The notes beneath the pieces were generated by a model that did no database searches, was not told where the DNA came from, and saw only the letters and a program-made list of their open reading frames with translations. Below, in pieces: positions 1 to 9,554 of a DNA stretch of 35,364 nt (within the stretch, counting starts at the first letter, position 1; every line of letters starts with the position of its first letter). A program made the translations under genes and the position numbers. Source of the stretch: Candidatus Nitrosocosmicus sp. (GTDB taxonomy: Archaea > Thermoproteota > Nitrososphaeria > Nitrososphaerales > Nitrososphaeraceae); assembly GCA_025934495.1 (NCBI GenBank), contig JAICXY010000028.1, positions 1 to 35,364 of the forward strand, in the 5' to 3' direction.

Positions 1-1
1 T

Positions 2-385
2 AATAAGATCTTTACATGCTGGACGCAATCAACTGATCCTGATTCTGAGTGGACAGAATGGACTGAATTTTGTATTCCTCCTGGAGGGGTTGATAGTAGT
101 GGTTGTATAACTGCGGCTCCTTTATCAGATGGCAGATTACAACTGTGGATTATCTCAAAAACTACTCCACGCTTACAAACCTGTAAAACATATATTGATA
201 AGAGTTATTCTTGGACAGAATGGTCAGATTTCATTCCAGTTTTAAACAATTGGTCGCCCTTGGCGGTAACTCCGTTATCAAACGGAGGATTGCAATTATG
301 GGCTTCCATGGATAATGAAATAATTTCCTGCTGGACGCAATCAACTGATCCTGATTCTGAGTGGACAGAATGGTCCTATTTTTGA
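2..385 (+). CDS. C-terminal part of a beta-propeller lectin-like protein (5' end outside window)
   Basis: The frame is open from base 2 to a TGA at 383-385, giving 127 residues with no start, so the gene begins upstream. It shows repeated blade-like units: PLSDGRLQLW and PLSNGGLQLW about 52 residues apart, each followed by a segment ending in a WTEW-type motif (SWTEWSDF, EWTEWSYF). This pattern of tryptophan-rich blades of about 50 residues matches PLL/tectonin-type beta-propellers, which usually bind sugars at the cell surface. A 45-bp stretch (17-61) recurs exactly at 329-373, 104 codons or two blades later, so blades were duplicated or converted recently. Function is inferred from repeat character only; substrate and cellular location cannot be judged without the N-terminus. 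Confidence 0.55.
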   Translation, partial: NKIFTCWTQSTDPDSEWTEWTEFCIPPGGVDSSGCITAAPLSDGRLQLWIISKTTPRLQTCKTYIDKSYSWTEWSDFIPVLNNWSPLAVTPLSNGGLQLWASMDNEIISCWTQSTDPDSEWTEWSYF

Positions 386-1042
386 ATTAACTGTGCCATT
401 TTTTATTGAAAGTTAGGTTTGAACATATATTTTATAATATATTTAAACCACAAAATTAGGGTACAATTTATCTTGACAGTATAAGTTTTAACATTATCGA
501 AAATTAAGAAAGTTATTTTAAAGGAGAGACTTTATTAAAGCATGTAAAAGAATAGGAAATGGATAAAGATCATTTTTTTAGACCAATCATATGAAACAAT
601 TGCTTTAACTAAAGATGGAAGAAATTAAGAAATTTAATTGAACTTGAAAGTAATGTGGGTATAATATCAATAATAAAGCATATTATCAAATTTATATTTG
701 TCAGGTATGTGCTCAAAAGTTTTCTAACTATGAAACTTATGTCAAACACTTTTCAATAATCATTAACAATATCGATATAATATTTAAAAAGATAATGAGT
801 TACTATAATATATTGCAAATTAAAAATATATGTTATATACGTTATATTAGATCAGATACATTTAGTTTAATGATCACACTTAGTTATTTTCAATTGAACT
901 AATACACTATTATGGTTGTTATATTTCCTCTTATGGAACACATTCTTAATTTTATTACCGACTCGACTTAGCATAATATTTTGTAATTGTCTAAATAACC
1001 CTACATTTTTGTTGTGCAAATGAAATTTATGGAATATTTAAA
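386..1042. other. Intergenic, AT-rich, no gene seen
   Basis: All frames are heavily interrupted and I recognise no protein remnant, RNA gene or clear repeat. The last 100 bases presumably carry the promoter of the DUF4062 gene that starts at 1043 (for example the A/T-rich stretch near 970-985), but no TATA element stands out. Confidence 0.5.
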
Positions 1043-3373
1043 ATGAAGATGATATATAAGAGATTATTCGTGGTCAAAATCTATGTCTCCTCTACATATG
1101 AGGGATCTAAAAGAGTATAGAAAAGCGGTTTATGATGCTTTGAGAAAGATGAGGCATGATGTTATTGCTATGGAAGATTATGTTGCTACAGATCAAAGGC
1201 CACTACAAAAATGCTTGACATATGTTACATCCTGTGACATTTACATTGGCATATTTGCATGGAGATGTGGATTTATTCCTGACGATAAAAAAGACAATCC
1301 CGATAGTCTTTCTATAACTGAACTTGAATATAGAAAAGATTGTGAGGTTGATATTCCAAGTTTGATATTCCTATTGGATGAAAATGTATCTTGGCCACGT
1401 CGTTTTATGGATAGAACTACACAATCTCGAATCAAGAGTGATGATAATATTAATAGACTTCGTAATGGATTTGGAAATGATTATGTTACATCCAAATTTA
1501 AAAATAAAGATGAATTGGCTAGTCTTGTATTAAATGCAGTAAATAACGCATTAAAGTATTCAGAACAAAAACGATCTGCTACAAAAGGTCTTAAACCTAA
1601 TGTTGTTACTGATACTTTATCTCTTTCTTCATTATTGGCTCAAAAGCCTTCTTTATTTAAAAATGAAAAATCTTTTTTTGTCGGAAGAGAAGAATACATC
1701 AACAAAATTATAAAAGACCAAATAACAATTCCTTCATCTAGAGTTTGTATTGTAGGCCCAGGTGGTTCTGGCAAAAGTCAGCTTGCATTCAAAACCATTC
1801 ACCAGTATGAAAAAGAAGGGCTGTTTGATTTAGTTATTCCAGCATATTTCTCCGATATTTCTATAATGACATTCTCTGCTTTTCTATTACATATTTCCAA
1901 GTCTTTTCTTGATATACACCAGATAGGCGAATTTGAAAAACTGGATATAGAACAACGCAAAACCGTTATCTACAATCTTCTATCTCAAAAAAAGCATCCT
2001 TTGTTGTTCTTGGATAATTATGAGACTATATCTTATATTCTAAATGATAAAGAGAAAATTACTGTTGAAAATGCAGAAGATGCAAGAAAAATTAGCTACT
2101 TTCTTAACAACGAGATTCCATCTAACACTTCTGTTTTAGTTACTAGCAGAGAAAGACGTAATAATTTTGGAGCCAAAGAAATAAGGATAGATCTGGCAGG
2201 CTTACAAGAACAAGAATGTATCGAATTATTTTCTGGATTGACTTCAGATGACTACTTAAAAAATCAACAGAACATAATGAAAGATCCAACAACAAAATCT
2301 GCAATTTCTAAAATATTTAACATGACAGGTGGTCATCCCCTACAATAGAAATAATTGCAAAAAACATCTTGAGCATTCACGAAATTAGCGATATGATTGA
2401 TACTTCGGGTATTGGAAAGATTAACATAGATGAACCAGAGAAACGTTTCCAATCACTTGAAGCTTGTTTTGATTATACTTTAAAAAAATTATCAGATAAA
2501 ATTAAAAATATGTTGTATTGTTTGACATTGTTCAAATCACCATTTCCAATTTCTGTTGCTAAAGATATTTTCAACGATGAAATAAAGTCCATTACAGAAC
2601 TTTATAATAGAAGCCTTGTTTTGCAAATAAAATCAGAAACTAGTTTTGGTGAGATAGGCAATCCTAAATTCTGGCTATACAGCATACACCCGGCAATAAG
2701 GAACTATTTGGAGAAGACAATAGACAAGGCAATAGGAAAATCGAACCATGATTTAAAAAAAGAACATGGTGCCAATTTCTATGCGTATTACTATGATATA
2801 CTTTTAAAAATCTACAATTCAATAGGAAAAGAGAATCGTAGAGATTCTTTAGCTCAATTTAATATTATCTCTCAAGGTAAAGATAATGATTTTGAGCGTT
2901 CAATAATCTTTTTACGAGATAAAAAAGATAAAGAATACGAGCAAACAAGTGCACACATCCTTAGATATTTGGGCGGGATATCCAAAGATATTGGTCTTTA
3001 TACCAAAGCAGAAGAGTACTTCAAAAAAAGTATTGATATTTATAATAAAATAGGTAACATAGTTGGATTGACAAGAGCTTACAGAAACATTGGACGTGTA
3101 TATTACAATATGGGCGAATACGAGCAAGCTCTAGAATATTATAACAAAGCAGTTGAGATTGATACAGATCTAAATAATAGAGTGAGAATGGCAAAAGACT
3201 ATCACAGTCTGAATTTTCCATTATATAGAATGAATAAAAAGGAAGAAGCATTAGACTATCTTTCTATTGCAAAAACAATTCTACTAGATTTCCACAAAGA
3301 AACTGGATATTCTCATCCTTTGTTAAAAGATGTTGAAGACAGAATTTCATCTTTGAATCAAGACAAAGAATGA
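1043..3373 (+). pseudogene. DUF4062-NB-ARC-TPR STAND ATPase (NLR-like), two frameshifts
   Basis: One gene read in three pieces. From ATG 1043 the frame gives MKMIYKRLFVV then KIYVSSTYE, the usual DUF4062 start. It shifts at the GGG run 1102-1104 (one extra base) into LKEYRKAVYDALRKMRH and the rest of the domain (DIYIGIFAW, SITELEYR). The ATPase follows: FFVGREE, Walker A GPGGSGKS, Walker B PLLFLDNYE, sensor LVTSRER and MTGGHPL. A second shift, one base missing near 2342-2343, precedes IEIIAKN; the correct frame is clear from the paralogue at 9555. It then runs through the winged-helix part (YSIHPAIRNYLE) and two or three TPRs to 3373. STAND ATPases of this type act as defence sensors in the cytoplasm, with the N-terminus as effector. 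The shifts are +1 and -1, so either the gene is dead or the sequence has two indel errors. Confidence 0.8.
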
Positions 3374-3486
3374 TTTTAGTCTTGCAAATTGGAGATTTTT
3401 AACTATTGTTAATGTCCATCAATGTATTAAAAAATATGAAATAAAGAATGGTTATATCATGCTCTTGATCAACATTTCAAATAGTA

Positions 3487-5313
3487 GTGGATCCAGCGAC
3501 CAAAACAAAAAATAATAATAGATTAGAAAAACAAGAAGTTCTCTTTACAAGTGACAATAACAAAGATAGTACCAACAAAAATATTAAAAATAAAACAATA
3601 TTAGTTAAATCTTCTATTAACGATTCAGCAGAAAATATTATTGGTACTTTGGAACTACCATTTAAACCCCAGTCTATCATTCTAGTTTTTGGAGGAGCGT
3701 CAGGTAGCCTTGATACTTCCTCTGCATCACTTTCCATACTTTATCCAATCCTCGATACTGTTTTGCAGTATGCTCTAGATAATGATGCAATAATTATCGA
3801 TGGTGGAACCAAATCAGGAATAATGGAGTTAGTTGGTCAAAGGGCCATAGAGATGGAACAAAACAAAAAGCCTGTTCTTTTGGGTGTTGCCCCTGCAGGA
3901 TTAGTGGTCTATCCTAACTCTAGTAAAGAGGGCGATAAATGGAAAGAGGATATTGATAAAGCAGACCTAGATCCCAACCATTCTCATTTTGTATTGGTTG
4001 AAGGAGATAAATGGGGCGATGAAACATCAAAGTTGTTTGAAATAGCTACTGCTTTGGCTAGTACTGGTGTAGATAATATTCCAATTGTGGCCCTTCTAGC
4101 AGGTGGTGGCCAAATATCTAAAAAAGAAATGCTCTTTTGTATCAATAAAAGCTGGCCTATTATTGTTATTGAAAAAACAGGATATTTGGCTGATGAAATT
4201 GCATCATGTAAAAGGCAAAATCTTCAGAATATGTCTAATACTAAAATAAAGAAAATAGTATCCTACCCCTCTCTTAAATTATTTCCTTTCGATTCTAATC
4301 AACAAAAAAAATCATCATTTGAGCAATTTTTACTCTATACTTTAAACTATGATCCTTTACTTGAATCAGCATGGAAAAATATGGCCATTTACGATAAGAG
4401 TGCTAAAATACTCCAATGTAATTTTAATAGATTTCAAAAATTTATACTTGGAATTGGTGTATTGGCTACTTTACTTGCAATAATTCAATCACAATTTAAA
4501 GTGTCACCGTCTACTTTCTTTGTTGATATACTATACTATGTTTTGATAGTACTACCAATTATCATTTCTATCTTGATAGCTGCTTTAAATCGCTTTAGAT
4601 ATGGCGCTAAATGGGTATTGCTTCGAGCTGCTGCAGAAGCTATAAAAGGTGAGATCTATCATTATCGTACTAAATCTTTTCTATACAGACAGGAAGAAGG
4701 TAAAATAACAACAACAACATTAACCCCCAAAGAAAAACTATCAAACAGAATTAGTTATATAAACAGTTCATTGATGAAAACGGATGTAAGTTTGCATGGT
4801 CTTTACAAATATGATGATCTTCTTCCACCTAAAATGTATGGTGCTGCCGGAGATGATGATGGATACAGTACTCTTTCAGCAAAACAATATATAAAGATAC
4901 GAATAGAGGATCAGATTTCATATTATCAAAAAACTACATTTAAACTTGAAAAGCAGCTAAAGACCTTACAGTGGTTGATATTGTTAAGTGGTGGAGCAGG
5001 AACAATTTTGGCAGCAGTACATTTTCAAATATGGATAGCATTGACTACAACATTGGTTGCAACATTTGTATCCTTTTTAGAATACAAACAAATAGAAAAT
5101 ACCTTGATAAAATACAATCAAACAAGAACAGAGCTTGATAATATAAAATTATGGTGGATGTCTTTATCAGGTGCTGAGAAAACAAAACAGGAAAATAAAG
5201 ATGAATTGATTCAGAAAACAGAAGATGTTTTACGCACTGAACTAAGTGGTTGGATAAGACAAATGCAAGTTGCCATAGATAAATTATATATTAAAAAGAA
5301 GATGATCAACTAG
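3487..5313 (+). CDS. LSDAT (SLOG-family) protein with two SLATT-type membrane modules
   Basis: 608 residues from a GTG start. Residues about 62-245 look like the prokaryotic LSDAT domain, the SLOG branch related to the TRPM N-terminus: SIILVFGGASGS, AIIIDGGTKSGIMELVG, PVLLGVAPAG, HSHFVLVEGDKWGDET and PIVALLAGGG. Two DUF4231/SLATT-like modules follow. The first has membrane helices near 318-336 and 345-367, then RYGAKWVLLRAAAEAIKGEIYHYRT. The second has helices near 493-511 and 513-531, then a charged helical tail. Known of the family: SLOG domains bind nucleotide-derived ligands, and SLATT domains are predicted two-helix membrane effectors of defence systems. Inferred: a membrane receptor that opens or damages the membrane when a nucleotide signal binds. 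It starts 113 bases after the DUF4062 gene and ends 96 bases before the TIR-NACHT gene. The frame is intact. Confidence 0.75.
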   Translation: MDPATKTKNNNRLEKQEVLFTSDNNKDSTNKNIKNKTILVKSSINDSAENIIGTLELPFKPQSIILVFGGASGSLDTSSASLSILYPILDTVLQYALDNDAIIIDGGTKSGIMELVGQRAIEMEQNKKPVLLGVAPAGLVVYPNSSKEGDKWKEDIDKADLDPNHSHFVLVEGDKWGDETSKLFEIATALASTGVDNIPIVALLAGGGQISKKEMLFCINKSWPIIVIEKTGYLADEIASCKRQNLQNMSNTKIKKIVSYPSLKLFPFDSNQQKKSSFEQFLLYTLNYDPLLESAWKNMAIYDKSAKILQCNFNRFQKFILGIGVLATLLAIIQSQFKVSPSTFFVDILYYVLIVLPIIISILIAALNRFRYGAKWVLLRAAAEAIKGEIYHYRTKSFLYRQEEGKITTTTLTPKEKLSNRISYINSSLMKTDVSLHGLYKYDDLLPPKMYGAAGDDDGYSTLSAKQYIKIRIEDQISYYQKTTFKLEKQLKTLQWLILLSGGAGTILAAVHFQIWIALTTTLVATFVSFLEYKQIENTLIKYNQTRTELDNIKLWWMSLSGAEKTKQENKDELIQKTEDVLRTELSGWIRQMQVAIDKLYIKKKMIN

Positions 5314-5364
5314 AAAAAAAGCGTTTAAAGAAACCACCCAAATTTAATTTCATGATATTGGCAA

Positions 5365-5380
5365 TATAAATAAATATATA
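5365..5380 (+). promoter_or_regulatory. TATA-like element upstream of the TIR-NACHT gene
   Basis: The run TATAAATAAATATATA lies about 30-45 bases before the proposed TTG start at 5410, where an archaeal TATA box would serve a leaderless or short-leader transcript. It suggests this gene has its own promoter, though read-through from the genes before it is possible. Confidence 0.4.
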
Positions 5381-5409
5381 TGTTTATCAAATCATAATTC
5401 TTAATATTT

Positions 5410-8400
5410 TTGAGGATTTTTATCTCTTACTCAAGGAAGGATGCAGTGGATATTGCTGAAAGTCTCCGTGATTCATTAATGCATAATGGTCATCAGGTTT
5501 TTACAGATGTCAAAGATATACAGGAAGGCGATATTTGGAGCAATGTAATTGAAGAGAACATCAAATCCTGTGACATTTTTATAATTTTACTTACCTATTT
5601 CTCACTCAAAAGCCCGGATGTTGAAAAGGAAGTTGTTTTGGCAAAAAAAGAGGATAAAAGAATAATTCCCTGTATCTATAAAGGAATTGATTTAAAAGAT
5701 ATAAAATGGAGTTTGCAAGAGATTCAAGGACCAATATTTGAGGACAAATTTGATCTGATTCGAAAAATAAGAATTCCCTCAGTTGTTGATAAAGATAAAA
5801 GAGAGGTTCCTAAATCCATAGGTTTCTTTGATTATTATAAAGTTAAAGTAAAATCTGATTATGAATACAAGGATAGCTTAGAATGTATACCTAAAGATAT
5901 TGAATTTCTAATTCCTGAATTCGAAATTAATAACGTTGGAGAGTCATATATTAACCAAAGATATAGGCGATGGAAGAAAGAGAAAAAAATGTCAGAAAGT
6001 GGAGATGATATAGTTGATGATAAAGGAGATGATATAGTTGATGATAAAGGAGATGATATAGTTGATATAATAAAACGCCTACTCCGGCATTATCATGTAG
6101 TTACCATTGTAGGAGAATATGGATGTGGAAAAACTGCAACATCATTTAAGATATTATATGATTTAATAAATGAGGAAAAAGATTTCAATCCTATATACTT
6201 ATCAATACGATACTTTAGGAACGATCTGTCAAATGATGTGCTTAATATGGATAATTTGATTATTAAAATTTTAATGAACAAATATAAACTGAATTTTAAT
6301 GAATGTGACGTACAACAATTCAAAGACTACTTAAAGGAGGGGAAATTTACGTTTATTCTGGATGGCTTAGAAGACATTGGTGAATCTGATGGTATTTACA
6401 AGTTTATAGATAAAGTCATAGAAATAATTGTGAGTAGCAAAAATAGAGTTATTTTTACCTCTAAAATCAACACTTTAGATAAAAAGATAAAGAATCTACT
6501 ATTGCACTATCCAGTTATAGAGATAATGGATTTTGGCGAAAAAGAAATTTCCAAATTTATAGATAAAAACGCAAAGAAAAAGGCTGCTGAAATAAATAAA
6601 TTAATAGGCATGATGAATTTGAACGATTTAATAAAAAAGCCTCTTGTAATAAATGCAATCTGTGATAACATTGATAAATTCAAAGAAATAGCCAAAGAAG
6701 AAGGAATCAAAATAGGGATTCAGAACATTTTTGAAGTCATAATTAATAGTTCTATCGAACACGGTTTCAATAGAAACCTAGGAAATAATACCAATTACTC
6801 AACGGTTGAAAAACAACAATATATTTCTATGATAAGAAAAGTGTCAGAGGATGTTGCAGTTAATCAATACCTCGGTGAAAATAAGCCAATACAAAAAATT
6901 GCTAATAATTATTTTGAAGCTTATCTTAAATATCCAAAATCTGAGGATTCTTTGGAGAATCTATTGTATTTCATTGATTCCCAAATTTTTCTTTTTGTGG
7001 ACAATAATAGAGTTTGTTGGTTTACTAATAATCAATTGATTGAATATTTTGTAGCTAAGCGGATCTTAGTTAGTATTTTAAAAAAGTCTACAGATGAATT
7101 TTTTAAAATTACAAAAATTCCATTAAGTGAAGAAATATTGAACCATATATCTCATATACTAAAAGATCTTAATATTCTTAAATTAGATGACCATTATTTT
7201 GAAAATCAATCACGAAATTGTAATTTACAAGATGAAATAATCAAAGAATTAAATAACTTGATAGAAAATCCTCAAAATGTCTCTAAAGGTGCAGCCATAT
7301 CTATTTTAGCAATGATTGATAAAGATAATTTGCGTATATTAGAACGTATTAGTTGTTTTGGTCAAAGATTGAATCTAACTAATTCAAACTTACGAAGTTT
7401 AAATTTTTCACATCTTAGACTACACTGTGATTTCAGTAACTCGAAGATGGAAGGCATTAAATTTCGAAAATCTATATTAACTGGCTCTTTGTTTAATAAT
7501 TCTCAACTAAAGAATTCTGATCTGTCTAAAACAAACTTAGAAAATTGTAATTTCGCAAATGCAGATTTAACTGGAAGTAATCTTTCGGGTGCAAATCTTT
7601 CTCATTCTTTTCTAGAGGGATCTAATCTTACAAGAGCGGATTTAACCGGAACTATTTTAACTAAGTGCAATTTTGCCGGCGCAGATTTATCGCATGTTTC
7701 ATTATGTTCTTGTATTTTTAAGAGTGACGGTATGATAAAAGAAGATTTATCTTCTCCAATTATCTTTAAAGACGCCTACTTTTTTCATACTGATTTTGAA
7801 GGTATTGAGATAGAAGCTGACTTTAATGAGGCTTTCTTTTGGCAATGTGATTTAGGGTTTGCGAATTTTGGATCATCAGATTTTAGTAATACCGTATTTC
7901 AATTTGTCCGATTTAACAATACAAAATTCAAGCCTAATCAATCATCCAATCCCTTCTTTCACTATTCGCCCATAATCTATGAATTTAAAGAGATAATCAA
8001 TAATAATCACAACAATAGTTGTGTGGAATTGGAGGAACAAGAATATGAACATTTCAAGAATTTTTGTAAGACATTATGTGGTCCATCTAATCATCATGTC
8101 AGACATGTTAGGATAGTTAATAAAAATAGAGTAGTTTTATATCAAAATACAAATACATCTTTACTCCCACTTGTACTAGATAATAGAGATAAATTTATTT
8201 TAATTCACCATCTGCTTTCTAATTGGAGTTCATTAACTTTATATCAAAAAATAAGAAATGATTCTGATAATATAGTGTCTACTATAATTATCTATGATAA
8301 AATAAATATCATTTCTATTCCAAGAGAATTGGATGAGGTCCTACTAATAGTCACTACACAGAATAATTCAAATTATAATGATGTTATAAAATGGTGTATT

Positions 8401-8865
8401 GAAAATGGTGCTATTTCGTCTAATAAGGAATTTAAAGAACCCTTGATAAGAACACGCGCGATGCCAAATGAGGAAATAAGTGAGTTATATTGTAAAAGCA
8501 TTGATGATTTAATACAAAAGCTATCTTCTTTATCGGGGGTACGGAGAGTCGAATATCATATAGAAAATAAAATATTATCATCAAATAAAGGAATTGACAA
8601 AAACCAAGAAATAAATCAAAGGAACTTGCGAGATAATATCTCAAGGAGATGGAATATACGCAAAAAGTTTGAGGATAAATTAGGTAAAGCAAGATTTTCT
8701 ATAACTAAATATAAGAATAAAAAAACTATTAGTTCAATGATAGGAGAGAATTTTTTAATTGTGGAATCTGATCCTAATGCAGACAATGATGAAGAAATAA
8801 TGAAGTTAATTGATAATTATAAGACTCTTAGAACTCGAGGTATGATAAAGACCTTGCACAATTAG
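5410..8865 (+). CDS. TIR-NACHT-pentapeptide repeat protein (STAND NTPase)
   Basis: 1151 residues from a TTG; no ATG is available because a stop lies at 5395-5397. Residues 1-130 form a TIR domain (MRIFISYSRKDAVDIAESL, GHQVFTDVKDIQEGD); by position E74 in SPDVEKEV fits the catalytic glutamate of NAD-cleaving TIRs. A linker holds a three-fold GDDIVDDK repeat. The NACHT-type ATPase has Walker A GEYGCGKT (235-242), Walker B FTFILDGLEDIGE (near 313-325) and RVIFTSKIN. Pentapeptide repeats with A(D/N)LxG units (GADLSHVSL, NADLTGSNL) run from about 655 to 842. The C-terminal 300 residues are not recognised. The architecture is that of a prokaryotic NLR: TIR effector, ATPase switch, repeat platform. 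Its likely role is anti-virus sensing in the cytoplasm followed by NAD depletion or a nucleotide signal. The SLOG-SLATT gene just upstream is a plausible receptor for that signal. Confidence 0.8.
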   Translation: MRIFISYSRKDAVDIAESLRDSLMHNGHQVFTDVKDIQEGDIWSNVIEENIKSCDIFIILLTYFSLKSPDVEKEVVLAKKEDKRIIPCIYKGIDLKDIKWSLQEIQGPIFEDKFDLIRKIRIPSVVDKDKREVPKSIGFFDYYKVKVKSDYEYKDSLECIPKDIEFLIPEFEINNVGESYINQRYRRWKKEKKMSESGDDIVDDKGDDIVDDKGDDIVDIIKRLLRHYHVVTIVGEYGCGKTATSFKILYDLINEEKDFNPIYLSIRYFRNDLSNDVLNMDNLIIKILMNKYKLNFNECDVQQFKDYLKEGKFTFILDGLEDIGESDGIYKFIDKVIEIIVSSKNRVIFTSKINTLDKKIKNLLLHYPVIEIMDFGEKEISKFIDKNAKKKAAEINKLIGMMNLNDLIKKPLVINAICDNIDKFKEIAKEEGIKIGIQNIFEVIINSSIEHGFNRNLGNNTNYSTVEKQQYISMIRKVSEDVAVNQYLGENKPIQKIANNYFEAYLKYPKSEDSLENLLYFIDSQIFLFVDNNRVCWFTNNQLIEYFVAKRILVSILKKSTDEFFKITKIPLSEEILNHISHILKDLNILKLDDHYFENQSRNCNLQDEIIKELNNLIENPQNVSKGAAISILAMIDKDNLRILERISCFGQRLNLTNSNLRSLNFSHLRLHCDFSNSKMEGIKFRKSILTGSLFNNSQLKNSDLSKTNLENCNFANADLTGSNLSGANLSHSFLEGSNLTRADLTGTILTKCNFAGADLSHVSLCSCIFKSDGMIKEDLSSPIIFKDAYFFHTDFEGIEIEADFNEAFFWQCDLGFANFGSSDFSNTVFQFVRFNNTKFKPNQSSNPFFHYSPIIYEFKEIINNNHNNSCVELEEQEYEHFKNFCKTLCGPSNHHVRHVRIVNKNRVVLYQNTNTSLLPLVLDNRDKFILIHHLLSNWSSLTLYQKIRNDSDNIVSTIIIYDKINIISIPRELDEVLLIVTTQNNSNYNDVIKWCIENGAISSNKEFKEPLIRTRAMPNEEISELYCKSIDDLIQKLSSLSGVRRVEYHIENKILSSNKGIDKNQEINQRNLRDNISRRWNIRKKFEDKLGKARFSITKYKNKKTISSMIGENFLIVESDPNADNDEEIMKLIDNYKTLRTRGMIKTLHN
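6001..6066 (+). repeat. 24-bp tandem repeat inside the TIR-NACHT linker
   Basis: A 24-base unit encoding GDDIVDDK is present 2.75 times with no base changes (6001-6024, 6025-6048, 6049-6066). It sits in the acidic linker just before the NACHT Walker A. Exact in-frame copies suggest recent slippage, which would change linker length without breaking the frame. Confidence 0.9.
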
Positions 8866-8953
8866 TTTTTATTTTATCCTTAAGATGATAATTATTTATG
8901 TGGATCTACTTAACTATAAATATATAGTTTGAATATTTATCTACTATGATTAA

Positions 8954-9165
8954 TTTTTTTCTGTTAGAAATCGCAATGACAATTTCTATGTAAAAGGTCA
9001 AGATACAGAAAATGGATATATGAATTAAACGGTTTCCATATCAGATTCTTTACAGAAAAAGAAATGCAATCTTTGACAGTATCAGAAGGTTTTGAAATAC
9101 TGCAGATAAAAGAAGAATATGAAGAGCCAGTTATACTCTATCTTGTAGCCAGCAAAAAACATTGA
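8954..9165 (+). pseudogene. Relic of a SAM-dependent methyltransferase C-terminus
   Basis: Two frames together read SVRNRNDNFYVKGQDTENG (from 8960) and, after a one-base loss near 9014-9016, YELNGFHIRFFTEKEMQSL followed by EGFEILQIKEEYEEPVILYL and VASKKH, with a TGA at 9163-9165. This resembles the last 65 residues of small class I SAM methyltransferases (the NGFHIRFFT...I..L segment and final EEP..LY strand). The N-terminal two thirds with the SAM-binding motif are missing. It lies between two intact NLR-like genes and marks past rearrangement. Confidence 0.55.
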
Positions 9166-9290
9166 GGAACTATTTTACATTTGTTCAAGTGCCTGATATT
9201 CAATAACTTAACTTGCTAATGGATATTCCTATCCTTATGTTGATGTATATGCATAACTAACCGAACCCGTATACCATACGGAACTTAATC

Positions 9291-9335
9291 CCACCGAACC
9301 TGATATCCAATTTAGTAACAGTTATAGTGGATAAT
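9291..9335 (+). repeat. Dispersed intergenic repeat (CCACCGAAC family), copy A
   Basis: Begins CCACCGAACCTGATATCC and continues through TTTAGTAACAGTTATAGTG. The same order of words occurs at 34413-34457, about four fifths identical over 45 bases. A related copy at 26834-26870 shares only the CCACCGAAC end. No coding sense was found. Confidence 0.6.
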
Positions 9336-9398
9336 ATAAGTTGTAATTTTTAAAATTATTCTCCACTAGAGTTATAATATAATATATTATAATTCATT

Positions 9399-9478
9399 TA
9401 AAACCCGATTTTGTTGATTTTATGTTATTTTACGTCTTCGAAACTAAAGTCCTTCACATACGTTATGCAAAGTATCAG
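9399..9478. repeat. Upstream block shared with the histidine kinase gene, copy 1
   Basis: Shares GATTTTGTTGATT, TGTTATTTT, TTCACATA and TTATGCAAA in the same order and spacing with 24460-24538. Both copies lie upstream of a same-strand signalling gene (TIR-NB-ARC-TPR here, sensor kinase there), so this could be a regulatory leader. Read on the minus strand, both copies end a short frame with a TYV.D.....D.K-stop pattern, so a shared gene tail is an alternative. Confidence 0.6.
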
Positions 9479-9554
9479 AATATCTAACGACATAACTAGT
9501 TATCGCAAACAAAAGAGATTTATCTTCATTTGGTTAAAGTTGTGGTTATAGCCC

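Larger units (their letters stand above)
9166..9554. other. Intergenic with two dispersed repeats and the promoter of the TIR-NB-ARC gene
   Basis: No gene. It contains a copy of the CCACCGAAC repeat (9291-9335) and a leader-like block shared with 24460-24538 (9399-9478). The stretch GATTTATCTT near 9511-9520 could be the TATA element for the ATG at 9555. Confidence 0.5.

Noticed and set aside
6001-6066. 24-bp direct repeats as a CRISPR-like array
   Set aside because: The units are contiguous without spacers and lie in frame inside a gene.
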